Assembly: GCF_003254395.2 (NCBI RefSeq)
Contig: NC_037648.1
Span: 14,818,330-14,882,329, forward strand
Source: Apis mellifera
Lineage: Eukaryota; Arthropoda; Insecta; Hymenoptera; Apidae
Length of the DNA: 64,000 nt
Direction: 5' to 3'
The notes beneath the pieces are model-generated. The model did no database searches and had not been told where the DNA came from. It saw only the letters and a program-made list of their open reading frames with translations. Below, piece after piece: positions 12,936 to 25,310 of this stretch. The position numbers were made by a program, and so were the translations under genes. Every line of letters starts with the position of its first letter. The first letter of the stretch is position 1.

Positions 12936-14017
12936 ATGATATCTATAAAAATGTTACCTTTATTAGAAGGTACAAAATTAATTGTTCTTGATGAAGGTTT
13001 GGTGATATTATAATAAAATATATACATATATACAATATAAATATATATATATATATATGAGAAAAATATTTCGCAAAATTATGCTTTAATTTAAATGTTA
13101 TAATTAAATGTTATAATTAAAAAGTAATGTATATATGTATGTATATATATATATATTTATTTATTTATAAATAATATATAATTATATTGATAATAAATAA
13201 TAATAAATATATTTTAGGAGTAAATGCAACATATGCAAAAATACTAATTGCAGGATGGATACAAATGTGGAAAGAGAATGATGCTAATCGTGTATTCAAT
13301 TTGTTATTGTTTTCTAATCCAAAATCTTCATATCAAAATGAACACAAAGTTTTTACATCAAGTAACATACATATTTCTGATTATTATACAATTAATATTA
13401 ATGAATTTGATACAAATAATATTGCTGAAAAAGATTTTCATAGATTAGAATATATTTTAAAAACTACAAATGCAAAATCTACAGTAATTATTGATTGTTT
13501 GACATCTTTAATTTTATTTATTGGTTTATCAAAAACTATGTGGTTTTTAAAGAAATTAAGCAAACAAGTATCACAAGTAATTTGTATTTATAAACGTGAT
13601 TTTGTACAAATTAAAGTACCTTGCATTGAAACATTAGGAAGTACATATATAAAAATACAGAAATTTTCTAATTTAACGATAAACAAGAATTTTAATTATA
13701 TAGTAGAATTTGTACATCGTAAAATAAATGGAGGGATTTTGAAACAACAGGAAATAGTAAATCAAAATATCATTTCTTATGAAATTCAATCACAAAAACT
13801 TGAACGAAGCAAAAAATTAGATTCAGAATGCGAGAAGTTGAATCAAATCGAATCTTCATTCAGGTTAGAGATAAGTGAAAATGAAATAAAACAGAAAAAG
13901 AAAATAATATTACCATACATATTTAATCCAAATATAAATATATCTAAAATTAATTATCAACCAGAGGATGTAGATGATATTGATGAGGAAGATCCAGATG
14001 ATGATTTATGTTTCTAA
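12936..14017 (+). CDS. Elp5: Elongator complex protein 5
   Basis: Two exons, 12936-12996 and 13218-14017 (TAA), give 286 residues; human ELP5 is about 300. Elp5 joins Elp4 and Elp6 in the RecA-like ring of Elongator, which supports wobble-uridine tRNA modification. The N-terminus (MLPLLEGTKLIVLDEG) resembles the family start. The best landmark is the C-terminus: SSFRLEISENE, then LPYIFNP, and the acidic DEEDPDDDL ending shared with animal ELP5. Codons are strongly AT-biased. The first intron's donor (G|GTTTGG) is weak, but the phase (1) fits and reading through gives a stop after five more codons. The gene is divergent from Madm and convergent with Gpr155. Confidence 0.88.
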
Positions 14018-14709
14018 TTTATTTATATTTTTTCTTCCTATTAATATATATTCAAATTATAAAATTAAAAAATTACATTAAAAAAACTACCATATCAAGC
14101 AAAAAATTTTATTTTTCATTCTATAATATAATATTTTCAAAAATATTATTTATAATATTTTATTTACTATTTTATTATGATAATAAAATTTAATATCTTT
14201 TATTCTAACATATTTTTAAACTTATTAACAATAAATTTCAAATTTATAAGAAAATAGAGGTATTTTGTACAAAAAAATACTGCATATAATAGTGATTAGC
14301 AAATTTAAGAATAGAATACTAATATTCATCTCTTTGGCTTTTCGTTTGATTAATTATTATCAGTTTTTTCTATAGGATTATATTATAAAATATATGTAGC
14401 ATTTATAATTACAGAAAGCAGAAAAAGCACAGCCAGATAAAAAATAATTCTATAGAATAAATATTAATCAATAATATTGAATAAATTATAATTGAATAAA
14501 TTAATTAAAAAAATATACAAATTTAAAAAAATATTAAAAAATTATATTCCACCTTGAAAGATCTTAGATAATATATTGCACGGAATAAGTAAAAAATTTC
14601 ACTATTAGATATTCCAATTTATAGCATTTTAAAAAATTAATATTTGATAACGTATTTCAAAAGAATTATAAAAATAATCATTTTCATAAAATTTTATCAA
14701 GATGTACAA
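14018..14709. other. AT-rich gap between Elp5 and Gpr155 3' ends
   Basis: 692 bases between convergent genes. An AATAAA at 14182-14187 can serve Elp5. Nothing else is recognised; the open frames here are low-complexity. Confidence 0.6.
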
Positions 14710-17700
14710 TTAGGCATTAAAAATATAAAGCAAATTTTGATCACAAAAATGATGGGTACCATCAATATGCTGTAACACTCTACTTTCTAATAAATTACGA
14801 CCATATTGAATGGCTTCTTCTCTTGTTTGCGCAATATTGGCTTCGAGCAACCAATTAACTAAATCAGTTCCAGTGAAAACACCTTTGTATACCTTTAATA
14901 AGCGTCTACGACATATGGCTATACGAGCACGACATTCAGTTAAATAACAACGATTAAATTGATCCCTAATAGCCTTCACTTCTGGACTTAATGCATCTTC
15001 AGGAGGAAGTTGTAATTCTTTTTCTATAAATAGCAAATTATATTATTTTAATTATAAATATTTTTTATTTAAAGATAAATATATATAATAAAAATAATTT
15101 TGTACCAGTACGCCATTTTTGACATATTTTTCGTAGCCAATATCCTAACTTCCCAAGATCAGTATCTAATCCAAAAATAGCAAATGTGATTAATGATTGG
15201 CCAAAATTTAAAGCAACATCCAAAAATGCTAATTCTGCATAAATCCCCGTTAATTGTTCCATTAATAATGTTCCAATTGATATGGATAAACCCTTTATAA
15301 AATATTTATAATAAAATATAATTTTATCTTTTGAATATATTACACATATAATATACTTACTATAAACATAGAGCATAGAAGTAAAATAACAAATATAAGA
15401 TGTCGTAAAAGTTGAGGATCATTTCTTTCATTTTCAACATCTATGTATAAATCACAATTATTAATTTCATTATTATAGCTTCTACATATTCTATTTGGAC
15501 AATCATCTATATATTCACAACCAATGCTAATAAAATTAATATATTAATTAAAAAAAAGTTTTATTTATTTTAATTTGTTATATGAATCACTTACATTGGA
15601 GTATTAGAAGTTGAAGAAATCAAATCTTCAACATCTACTACCTGTCCTTCACTATCATCATTATTAGAATTTTCAGCATTATTTATTAAATTAGAATAAG
15701 ATGTTAAAATATTTCGACGATGATAATTCTGTTGTAAAATCAAACAGCCTATTGTTACTGTAAAAAAAAATATATAATAAAAAAAAAATTATTTCTTCTT
15801 TCATTTGACAAAATACATTTTATTCCTACCAATAAAGCAGAATGTTAATATAAAAATAGAAATTCCAGCTTGAATAGTACCAAATTGAAAATTTGGATTT
15901 CTAAACTCAAGTTCAGATTCCTTTGAAGATATAGTGCTACACATGATAATTGCTATTAAAAATGGAATTCTGAAACAATATATTAATTATATTATCTTTT
16001 TTAGTATTAATTGTAGGAAAATGTAAATTTATCATACCCCCATCCTATAGGATAAAACCATTTTTGAATATTGTAAACAAAATCCAGAGAACGGGAACTT
16101 AAATATAACAAAGTTGCAGCTATTGCCATAGTCCAAATACGACTTGCATATACTCCCATAGTAATTAAAATAAATTGAATATACCTATAATAAATTAATA
16201 TATATATAATTATTGTAAATTGCAATATAAATTTTAATATTTTTAATAATTTATATTAATAATATAAGTTAATATATATAATATATATTATATTATATTA
16301 AATAAAATAAAAGTAGATAAAATAATAGATATTACCATAAAACTGAATCACTATTATGAGATTCAAGTTTTGTCCATATTACGACACCAATAGCTGTCGC
16401 CAACTAAAATCATAATTTTTATATAAATATTTCGATTATAATTGATACAAATTCTAAACCAATGTAATTTACTACAAACCTGAGCAATTATAATACAGAA
16501 TGTACATTTATGAGTGATGCATTTATATTTTCTTTTTTCTAATCCAATAAAACAGATTATTAGCCATATGCACACTGTTGCTGAAGCAATGCTTACATCA
16601 AAAGAAAATATATTTAATTGATGTTCATAATTTTCTGGGCTAATCCCACTCGCAACAGCATCAATTAATTTTGCAGATACAAACATTAGTGGAGCAGATA
16701 AAAAAGTACAAGCAACCATTGCCGATGCAATTAAATCAATTTCAAGATTATATCGAAGAGTGAAAATAAATAAAGCTGGTGCTGTAGGAATAGTACCATA
16801 TAGAAATCCATATGTACTTAAATCTTGTGTATCTGTAGCATTTTCTCCGGGATTTAAAAGAATAATAGATTCTCTTATAACCAAAGGAAGTACCAGCAAT
16901 TTTATTGATATTAATATACCTGGTATTACAAGAGCTGTACCTTTCAACTTATGGACTTTTCCAACCATCATTAATCCCAACAAAAAAAGAGCACTTGCTG
17001 AGAAAGCATTACCAAATATATTAAGCACAGTTGCAAGTACAGGTGGTACTACATGACTAAAGATAAGATTACCAAAAATACCAAGGACAGTCATGAGAAG
17101 TACAGGATTCAACATTATTCCTTTTATAATAGAGTAAATCATGTCCTTATAATTTCTATGATCTTCATCATAACGCTTACCAATTTCTAATAATACAAAA
17201 CCAATTGGATTTAAAATAACCAATGATATAGGTGCCATTAAATATAAATAAGCAGCATATTCAGGGTGTGTTTTCCCATATAATGCATGAACTATAAAAA
17301 TAATAATATTATATATTTATAAATTGATATTAATTTTCAATTTACTTACTCATAGGATATCCAATAGCAAAATCATTACTTTGTGTAGTAAATATTGCAA
17401 AAAGTGCAGCACAACCTGGATTTGATCTTCTTTTAATAATTAAAGATATACTAAGAACAACAAAAAATACACAACTCTTAGCTAATAATACAGCAAAAAG
17501 AAATTTCCAGTTTACTAAAGTAAAATTTAATTTTGCTAATGACATAAAAATTAAGGAAGGTAGAGCAAATGTTCCTACAAAAGTATTTAGGCCATTTGCT
17601 TCTATTTTAGTAATAACATCAAAGCGTCCTGCAATATATCTGAAAAATAAATTTTTTTCATGTATATTTTAAAAATTATATAATAAAAATTTAATTATTA

Positions 17701-17801
17701 AAATAAAAAATAATTTTTATTAAAAAAATTTACCCGCATAATATAATAGCAAAGCACTGTATAAGTGCAAGATATAAATTATCTATTGGTTCAACTTTCA
17801 T
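14710..17801 (-). CDS. Gpr155: GPR155/LYCHOS: PIN-like transporter plus GPCR-like region plus DEP domain
   Basis: Ten coding exons: 17801-17734, 17639-17350, 17291-16480, 16403-16336, 16184-16038, 15969-15830, 15757-15595, 15526-15361, 15292-15106 and 15023-14710 (TAA). They sum to 2355 bases (784 residues; human 870) and all phases match. The N-terminal half is a PIN/auxin-efflux-like transporter bundle (FVGTFALPSLIF, VILNPIGFVLLEIG, LFLLGLMMVGK). A further set of membrane helices follows (WYIQFILITMGVY, IQAGISIFILTF). The end is a DEP domain (VYKGVFTGTDLVNWLLE...LESRVLQHIDGTHHF). In mammals GPR155 sits on lysosomes and passes cholesterol status to mTORC1. ATG 17801 is preceded in the same exon by an in-frame TAA. 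A good acceptor at 17853 implies an upstream non-coding exon. Confidence 0.95.
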
Positions 17802-17852
17802 TTTAGGAATTGAAATTTCTTTCAATTTAGATGATTAATATTTTTTAAATTT

Positions 17853-20800
17853 CTGAAAATATAAAATAATTTAAATTGAATAAACATTTTAAATAAAATA
17901 TTTTTAATAAATTAAAATCTTATTAGAAATAAAAAAATAACTTATTAAAATATATAAATATAAATATATAAAATACACATACATTTATATCATAGTTTAT
18001 GATGTTAGTATTGTCACTTTTTTAATATGACATTATTATTGTCCCAAAATGAATATAGAAAGATATTTTATAGGATTAATTCCACATCAATTTCATTTTT
18101 TTTGTTATTTTTTTCATAATCTGAAATAAAAAATATATTCTTTTGAACAATGATTTCCATATGTTTATGAATATCAAAAAAATAAATATCACGAAATAAA
18201 TAAGATTAAAACAATTATTATAAATTATTAGAAAGTTAATAATTACATATCATTTTTTAAATACAATGATAAACAAATTAAAATAAATATTCATGTAAAA
18301 ATATAAATATTTTTTTTAAACGTAATTGATATTTATTATATCCTTCAATTATAATCAAAATGAAAAATACATATGAAATGACCTATAAAGCTGATTGTAA
18401 AAATTATGAAAGATATTGATAGTGTTTGATATAATATAAATATTTTACGCACATTAATATCAAGAAAACATGCATGATTACATATATACATAAGTAGATA
18501 ATTTTCAATCTCATCTAGCATACATCGATATCCATTGCTAAATTTGATTGGTTCATTCATATCATGTGCCTTTAAAATCAGCTTTATTATATAAATTTTT
18601 ATAATATTATATATAATTTATATAATTTTTATAATATTTCTATAATAATAACTTAAAATTATACTTTCAAAATAGAAAAATTTTATTTATAATTATATTA
18701 TGAAATTACAAGTAAATTAAAAATTATTTTAAATTCAAAATTAATATTATAAAATTATATAAATATAATCATTTTAATCATCATTACTAAAAAATAAAAA
18801 ATATAAATTTAAATTTATATATATAAAGAAGATGTATAGAAGATTCGATATTTATTATTAATATTTAAGAATTTAAATTTATTAGTTTATAGCAAGATAT
18901 TACAAACATATAATAAAATTTAAAAAATAAATACATATTACACATTTAATTAGTAAAAAATATAATACTCATATTTCAACTAATATTTATAATTATATAT
19001 ATTTATTATTAATATATATAATATGTTATATATTCAAAAAGTTCGAAATACATGGAAAATAAAAAAAAATAATTCTATTATGATAAACAATTAGTTAATT
19101 TTATCACATTAATATATTCTAAATGTATATTTATCTGTATGAATTAAATAATAATACAAATAATATATGATAATATAAAATTATAACTCAATAAATAATT
19201 ATTAACTTCAATTATTAACTATTCTAATATATACTAATATATATAAGTATAGTATATACTAATATATACTATACCTATACTAATAGGTAATTATTAACTT
19301 TCTGAAAAAATATAATCAAATTTTAAACAAAATATTTTAAATATATAAACTTTAAACAGTATTTGAATATTATTAAGAAAATAATGATAATATCTTAATA
19401 AAATAATAGAAGAATAAAAGAAAAAGAATTCGAAATAAAAAATTTAAAAGAAAATATTTATTTTATACGATATAATATTAAGAATTATCAAAAATAATTT
19501 TATCATTATTTTAGTTGAACTTGTAACATCCAAGTTCACACATATGCATATAGATCATTTACACAAACATACATTTATATACAATGCAATGTTTCAACTG
19601 ATAGAAAAATATATCTTTACGTCATGCATGAATCACATATATATTTTTGTATTTTATGTAATTAAATTGCTCTACCATAAATAAAAATCAATAGAAATCT
19701 GATTTATTTTTAATTATAATTATAATGAAAAAATATTTATGTATATCTTCTGTAAAATAAATATATAAGCACATGTAAAGATTAAATTTTTTTGCATTAT
19801 TATCGAAATTCATATGCCACTATTATAGAAATATATCTGTCATTGAAACTATAAACATGAAACTATTCTAATATAAGTTTTTAAAGTGTAATTAAGAAAA
19901 TAATAATAATCGATGAAAAAACATTGTGATATTTATAACATTAAATTGATAAAAATGTATATTATATATTAAATAATAATTAAACTGTTTTTGTGTATAT
20001 TTTTTATAAGAATAAATAAAAAATGAAATCATTATCAAATAAACTATATTAATAATAGTTGATTTATTTTTAATTTTCTCAAAAGAATAATATAACTGCG
20101 TAGTAATTTCGTTTCATCAAAATACATATAGAATTACATTATAATCACGTGACCAATAGATATCTAAATGAATCTAATGTGATTGTTTTAATTTGCATAT
20201 ATATTAGATTAAATATATATTTATATGTATATAAAAAAATATATATATAATACTTATATATTTATTATATATTGTTTGTAATTGAATTGTGGCTGAATTA
20301 TTAAAACAATATTAACAATATATTAAAATATATAAAACAATATTAACAATAAAACCGCGCGAAATATCATTTTTGTCATGATTCAGAATTCCATAGAATC
20401 CCAAAGTAAAATATTTATAACTTAAAAAAAATACCAATTCAAGGTCATTTAAAATAGTGCGCCTGAAATTATAAAGAAAAAAAATGTAATATATGCAATG
20501 AATAAAAAGTGAGAATAATCATTAACATAGTATCTATTTAATTTTCTTTCTTGGAAATCCTAATAATTATATTAACGTTTCGAAGAATGTATACAGTTAT
20601 ATTTATCATGAAACTCAACTCAAGAAAAGTTAACGTAAGGCTTCGATAGCTTAACAATTGGAAAATGGTGATATTTTTCAGAAGCGCAATATGTTCAACC
20701 AATCATATTTAAGATGAATTTCTTTGTGACAAATTTTTTATATCTTGTTTTATGGATTAATTAATTTCGAAATTTGTATTAAATATATTGAAAATAATGT

Positions 20801-20989
20801 AGAATTTCAAATATGGATAAAATTTTAATAATTATAAATATGTAAATACATATTTATTGAATACATATTTTCGGATGTAATACAAAAAAGTAATATTAAA
20901 TATTAGACAAGAAAAAATTGTTTTTCAATTTATTTAAAAAAGAAAGAAAACATATAAATTCTAAATTATGTCTTCTAAATTTTATATGA
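17853..20989. other. AT-rich intergenic region upstream of Gpr155
   Basis: About 3.1 kb of very AT-rich DNA between Gpr155 and the next gene's presumed first exon, transcribed away from each other. It should hold the untranslated first exon of Gpr155, which I could not place. A 71-codon frame at 18345-18560 (-) has no family resemblance and no convincing splice signals. Many short TA-rich palindromes are present; no gene is supported. Confidence 0.5.
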
Positions 20990-21179
20990 AATAATAGTCA
21001 CGTGGTAAATTATCAAACCAAGCTTGGCAGAGAGGTAAGGGAGAACTATAAAGGCTTGAACGTATATAATCTTCAGCATACATTCCACTACCCAGTTCTG
21101 CTTGGACTTCGGACGTGTAAATTGTGCCAAGCTTCCGAAGAGGGAAAGTTTTTGTTTGTTTGGTGCGCTCATTGTATGG
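20990..21179 (+). other. Probable first exon with the start codon at its 3' end
   Basis: A block of clearly higher G+C than its surroundings ends in a strong donor, ATGG|GTAAGT. The ATG at 21176 plus one G gives phase 1, exactly what the acceptor at 22195 requires. The left boundary is approximate. The AUG context is poor (TTGTATGG). Confidence 0.5.
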
Positions 21180-23720
21180 GTAAGTTCTATAATATATTTA
21201 ATTTCTTTTTTTCTTTTTTTGATTTTTTTATGTTTTGAATAAAAAATTACATTTATTTACAAAATAGTTGATAAAATAATTCGCATATGCGTACTTGAAA
21301 CATCTTGTGTCCTAGTTCGGGAGGGAAATACTTTCACTTCTAATATCATATATTTATAATTTAATTTATATTATTATATTCAATGGTAATAAATTATAAA
21401 CATAATACATTGATGTAAGTAATGTGCTATTAAATCAAATAAATACTTAAACTAATAAATGTAAACATTAATGTTTTGGCGTCATTAGAATTTCATACTT
21501 ACTATACCATTATTTTTTGAATCATATTTAAAATTTGAATTTTTTTTAAAATTATAATAATGTATTGTGAATTTAAAAACAGAAAACAAATATATGTTTT
21601 TTCTTACGTAATTATTTTCACAATATTAATTAATTTATTTTGATATAATTTGATATAGTATTATTTTGAAAAATATAAAATATTAAACATTTAATATAGA
21701 TATTAAATAAATTGTTAGAATTGGCAATTTTTTTAATATTAGTAAATATATTAGCGCGAATAGTAACATTGAGACGAAAGCATAGTAGACACGTGGCATA
21801 TTACATATCTACCTGGTCACGTATTGATTCATCATGCGTATATATACCGTCGCCATGTTGGATACTAAGCCAACGACAACTCCGATCCGTTTCTCTGCTT
21901 TTATTTCACAAATTTTGTCATTTGGAATCGTATTAATTCGTGTGCTTAAATAGCAATGGAGATATGGTATATATATATTTATTAATAGAAATAATAATTA
22001 CAACAAATAAGTTATGAGTTATATTGATTAAAAAATATCCTATTCATACTTATGGAATTACAAAGTATTATTTTTTATATATTTTATCTTTTAAAATAAA
22101 CAATTATTTATTTGAAATTATTAATAAAAGATATATATATATTATACATATGTAAAATATATCAATGATAAAAATACATCATTTTATATTTTTAGAGCGA
22201 GAGAAGAGTATAAAACACGGAGAGAGCCCTGTGGAGCCAATAAGCAGCTGCAGGGATGAGCATGGCTTTGTGCCAACAGTGGGCCGTTGGGGAAGTGAAT
22301 GGCCAAGTTGACTCGAAACAGCAGAAACATGGTGCCAGCCACAAGGGCAGGCACGAGGGCCCTGGATCAGGGGTGTGCCATTACCCTTGCCGGTATGGGC
22401 CCATTATGAGGCACCAGCCTTGACCGTTTTAACAGTCGAACAATATGAGGAACTAGCAGGCAGCGTTGAATTAGAAACGCAGCATTTACTGCGTGAGCAT
22501 CGCTATGATACCATTGGCAATTTCCTTAAGTAATTGTCATAACATGTTTTATAAGTTTATATTAATATTATAAAACAATTATTATAATAATTTGTTTTGC
22601 AATTAATAGGTTTTATAAGGATTATATTGCAAGTGGAGAAACTGTTCTGGAGAGATTCTATCATAAATACCAACCATTGATAACCCGTGAACATCACACT
22701 TGTGTGGGTTTAGGATTTGAATTACTATACCGTTTAAAATGTTTGAATAAAAGGTTTCCTGGTATAGCAAGTGGTTTCTATTTAGTGTCTTGTGAAGAGG
22801 TATATTTATAATTCTTAAATATATTTTAATCTATATATATATATATGTATATTTTTTATAATTAAAAATTTATAATTTTTTTATAAATTTCTTTGTTATG
22901 TAGACGATTGATAATGTTGCTAATTATGTTGGAGGACCACCTGCTGCAGATAGTGGTGAAAAAGAACATGTGTTAGTGTGCCTGAAAATTAAAATTGGCG
23001 GACGACAAGGAGTTATGCTACTTGATCCTGGATATCATGTAGCTCGAGTAATTACTATAATGGAGGATAAATTATACCCACATACAGGCTGGTTTATTCA
23101 ATCTGATGAACCAGATTGTAAAAAAGAATATAATTACTTTTTATGCACTAACGATCCAGATTATATTGAATGGCATGAAAGAAAAACACGATCTGATACC
23201 TTAGAAAGAACACAAGTTGCTCTTATATATGTGGCAAGGCCTTATTTAACTGCCATTGATGTTACGGAACGCAGAAATTTAGTTTATAACTTCAGAAGTC
23301 TTCTTGCAAGAGATACTAAAGGTCATGTTACAGCTGGTTTATATTTTCCTGTTGTGCTGGATATAAACAATGCACAAAGTTTTACAATTTTTTATCAAAC
23401 TAATAATGGCAAAAGACGAATCAAAATGGCATTTAATAAATTCTGCAGTTCACCAAAAGTATGTTTTTTATTTATATAAAAATTAATATTAAATAATTGT
23501 AAAAAATTAATATTGTTAAATAATAATATATTTTGTTTAGATAAATCCTGATACTGAAGAAAAAGAAATTATCGCCGAATGTGCCCGGCAGTTAGGTCTT
23601 TTACAAGATTCCCTAGAAGATCTATTATCTGCTCTTGCTACAGTTATGAGCGATTCAGCCTTTGTGGCCCAATTATTGGCTATTAATGCAAGAATCAACA
23701 CTTTGGCAGAAGATAATTAA
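21176..23720 (+). CDS. Unrecognised protein with possible Cys-His-Asp triad; in-frame TGA at codon 40
   Basis: Exons 21176-21179 (ATG G), 22196-22529, 22610-22799, 22904-23458 and 23541-23720 (TAA) join with matching phases over 421 codons. The frame is interrupted once, by TGA at 22309-22311, in the context AGT TGA CTC GAA. No in-frame ATG lies between that TGA and about codon 214. I do not recognise the family. HHTCVGLGFELL (Cys144), KEHVLVCLKI (His198) and VMLLDPGYH (Asp217) resemble the Cys-His-Asp order and flanks of arylamine N-acetyltransferase and transglutaminase-like folds; this is inference. The last exon is helical (ARQLGLLQDSLEDLL). No signal peptide or membrane segment was seen. 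The block at 22200-22500 has unusually high G+C. An acceptor-like AG at 22320-22321 would bypass the TGA in phase. Confidence 0.6.
21715..21968 (+). other. Possible alternative first exon or promoter
   Basis: A second block of raised G+C, ending ATGGAGATATG|GTATAT. If spliced to 22196, its ATG (21956) reads Met-Glu-Ile and then TGA across the junction, so this version would not open the main frame. It may be an alternative 5' UTR with a tiny upstream ORF, or promoter DNA. Confidence 0.3.
22309..22311 (+). other. In-frame TGA inside an otherwise open coding frame
   Basis: The reading is ...GSEWPS-TGA-LETAETW.... The frame is open for 39 codons before it (from the spliced ATG) and 380 after it. 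The following bases are CTC. It could be a leaky stop, a nonsense change from CGA, an assembly error, or be removed by alternative splicing. Confidence 0.6.
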
Positions 23721-24839
23721 CACAAGTCAATCTGCCCTGTGCGGTGCAGACAATATATAATATATCATTTCTTTTGTCAGCTTTCTTCTTACGTTCTTTT
23801 TATTTTATTAATGATTATGTTAATAGTTTTACTATGTATTACAGATGTTAATTTTATTCTTGTTATAAAATAAGGTATATTTTTTTAATGAATTTTAATA
23901 AAATTATATTATATACATTATTGTTACTAATTCAATGAAAACATTAATTAATTGCACTATATATTAATTTTAAAATTATTTTTAGAATTTAGTAATAGAA
24001 TACATATACATTCATATATCATTCTTTATTATTATTTACATAAATATTTAATCGTAGATGATTTTAAAATCTTAGAAAATTAAATGTTTTCATTGAAACA
24101 TTATTAAATAAAATTAGTTTCTATTTAAAAAAAAATTATAAAAAGAGGTACTAGGAACGGCTTATATTTAATTTTTTTGTTTTTAATATAAAAAAGTGAA
24201 CTAAATTATATTAAATCTATAATTTTTATTGAAATAAATAATGACAAAAATTATTACATTAAATTGTACATTCATTGATAAATATATCCCAAAATATGTT
24301 TATTTTTATTTAAAATTGAAAATGTATTAAATGTATAACAAATTGAAATTTAAATGATTTATTAATATTAAAAATATAATTAAAATTTAAACATTTAAAT
24401 ATAGTTTTTTAGATGAAATATATTTTTTGTTCATAAATTGAATTGTTTTTAAATAATGTAAATGTTTTTTTATTATGTATAGATATATTTAAAATAAAAT
24501 TAAATATTTTCTGACATTATTCATATTTTTCACATATGTTAATGCATATCATACATGTTATTTATTTAAAAAGATTCAAGAAAATAATAAATTTACATAT
24601 AGAATGAAAAATAACTGCAGCATAATTTCAATAAAATATTTATATGATATAGAAAATATTTTTTAAACTTTAATTTTAAGAAAAAAAATGTCAGAAAACT
24701 TGAAAACATACTAAGATTCATCTAAACCTATAAAAATATAATAAGAAATTATTTGAAACTATTAAAACTAATGATTTTATCGATTAAAACATTTAGATTC
24801 TACCAAAATTCTATAACATAGTTTAAATTTAAATAATTA
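23721..24839. other. AT-rich intergenic region
   Basis: Convergent 3' ends. AATAAA at 23897-23902 probably ends the upstream gene. No coding sequence was recognised. Confidence 0.6.
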
Positions 24840-24973
24840 AATACAAAGTCTATATATTACTATGAGATATAATGACACTTTTTGCAAACTTCAACATCCA
24901 CATTTTTGGTTTCTTATTATAATCAACTGCAGTACTGCTAATGTAGATTTGAATACAATTGGATGAATTCAAA
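24840..24973 (-). other. Candidate terminal (mostly 3' UTR) exon of an Mlf isoform
   Basis: On the minus strand an acceptor (TTTACAG) opens at 24973 and the sequence is less repetitive than its flanks. It pairs with the strong donor CAAT|GTAAGT at 25272. Its 3' limit is not determined. Confidence 0.35.
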
Positions 24974-25310
24974 CTGTAAACATAAGAATATGAAATCATA
25001 ATATATTTTTTGATATTATTAAAATTAAATTATGAAATATGTAAAATATGAAAATGATAAAATTTATTAAAAAATTTATATATTAATATAAAATAATACA
25101 TTGTAATATAAAATTTTTAAAAAATTTTATAAAAATAAAAATGATTAATAAATTTCAAAAATTAAAAATTAAATAGTATAATATTAAAAAATATATATTC
25201 AATACATATTCAATAAATTACAGAAAAATTGAAATATAAAAATATAAATTTTAAATAAAATGCATACTTACATTGCATGTGTGTCATTGTATACTATGCT
25301 TTTTATTTTA

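Noticed and set aside
18345..18560. 71-codon minus-strand ORF upstream of Gpr155
   Set aside because: No splice signals, no homology; the Gpr155 start at 17801 already has an in-frame stop upstream.
20975..21238. ORFs on both strands (65 and 78 codons) over the same GC-richer block
   Set aside because: They overlap on opposite strands and match no family. The block is better explained as a first exon ending in a strong donor at 21179.
22309..22311. TGA as a selenocysteine codon
   Set aside because: Several insect lineages including honey bee are reported to have lost selenoproteins, no SECIS-like element was recognised, and no Cys/Sec family context is apparent.
22256..22423. 55-codon ORF (starts MSMALCQQW) overlapping the main frame, with a GGGCCCT heptamer at 22357-22363 that fits a -1 frameshift pattern
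   Set aside because: Attractive, but the spliced ATG at 21176 gives an in-phase explanation with only a TGA to account for. No conserved downstream structure was identified. Kept only as an alternative.
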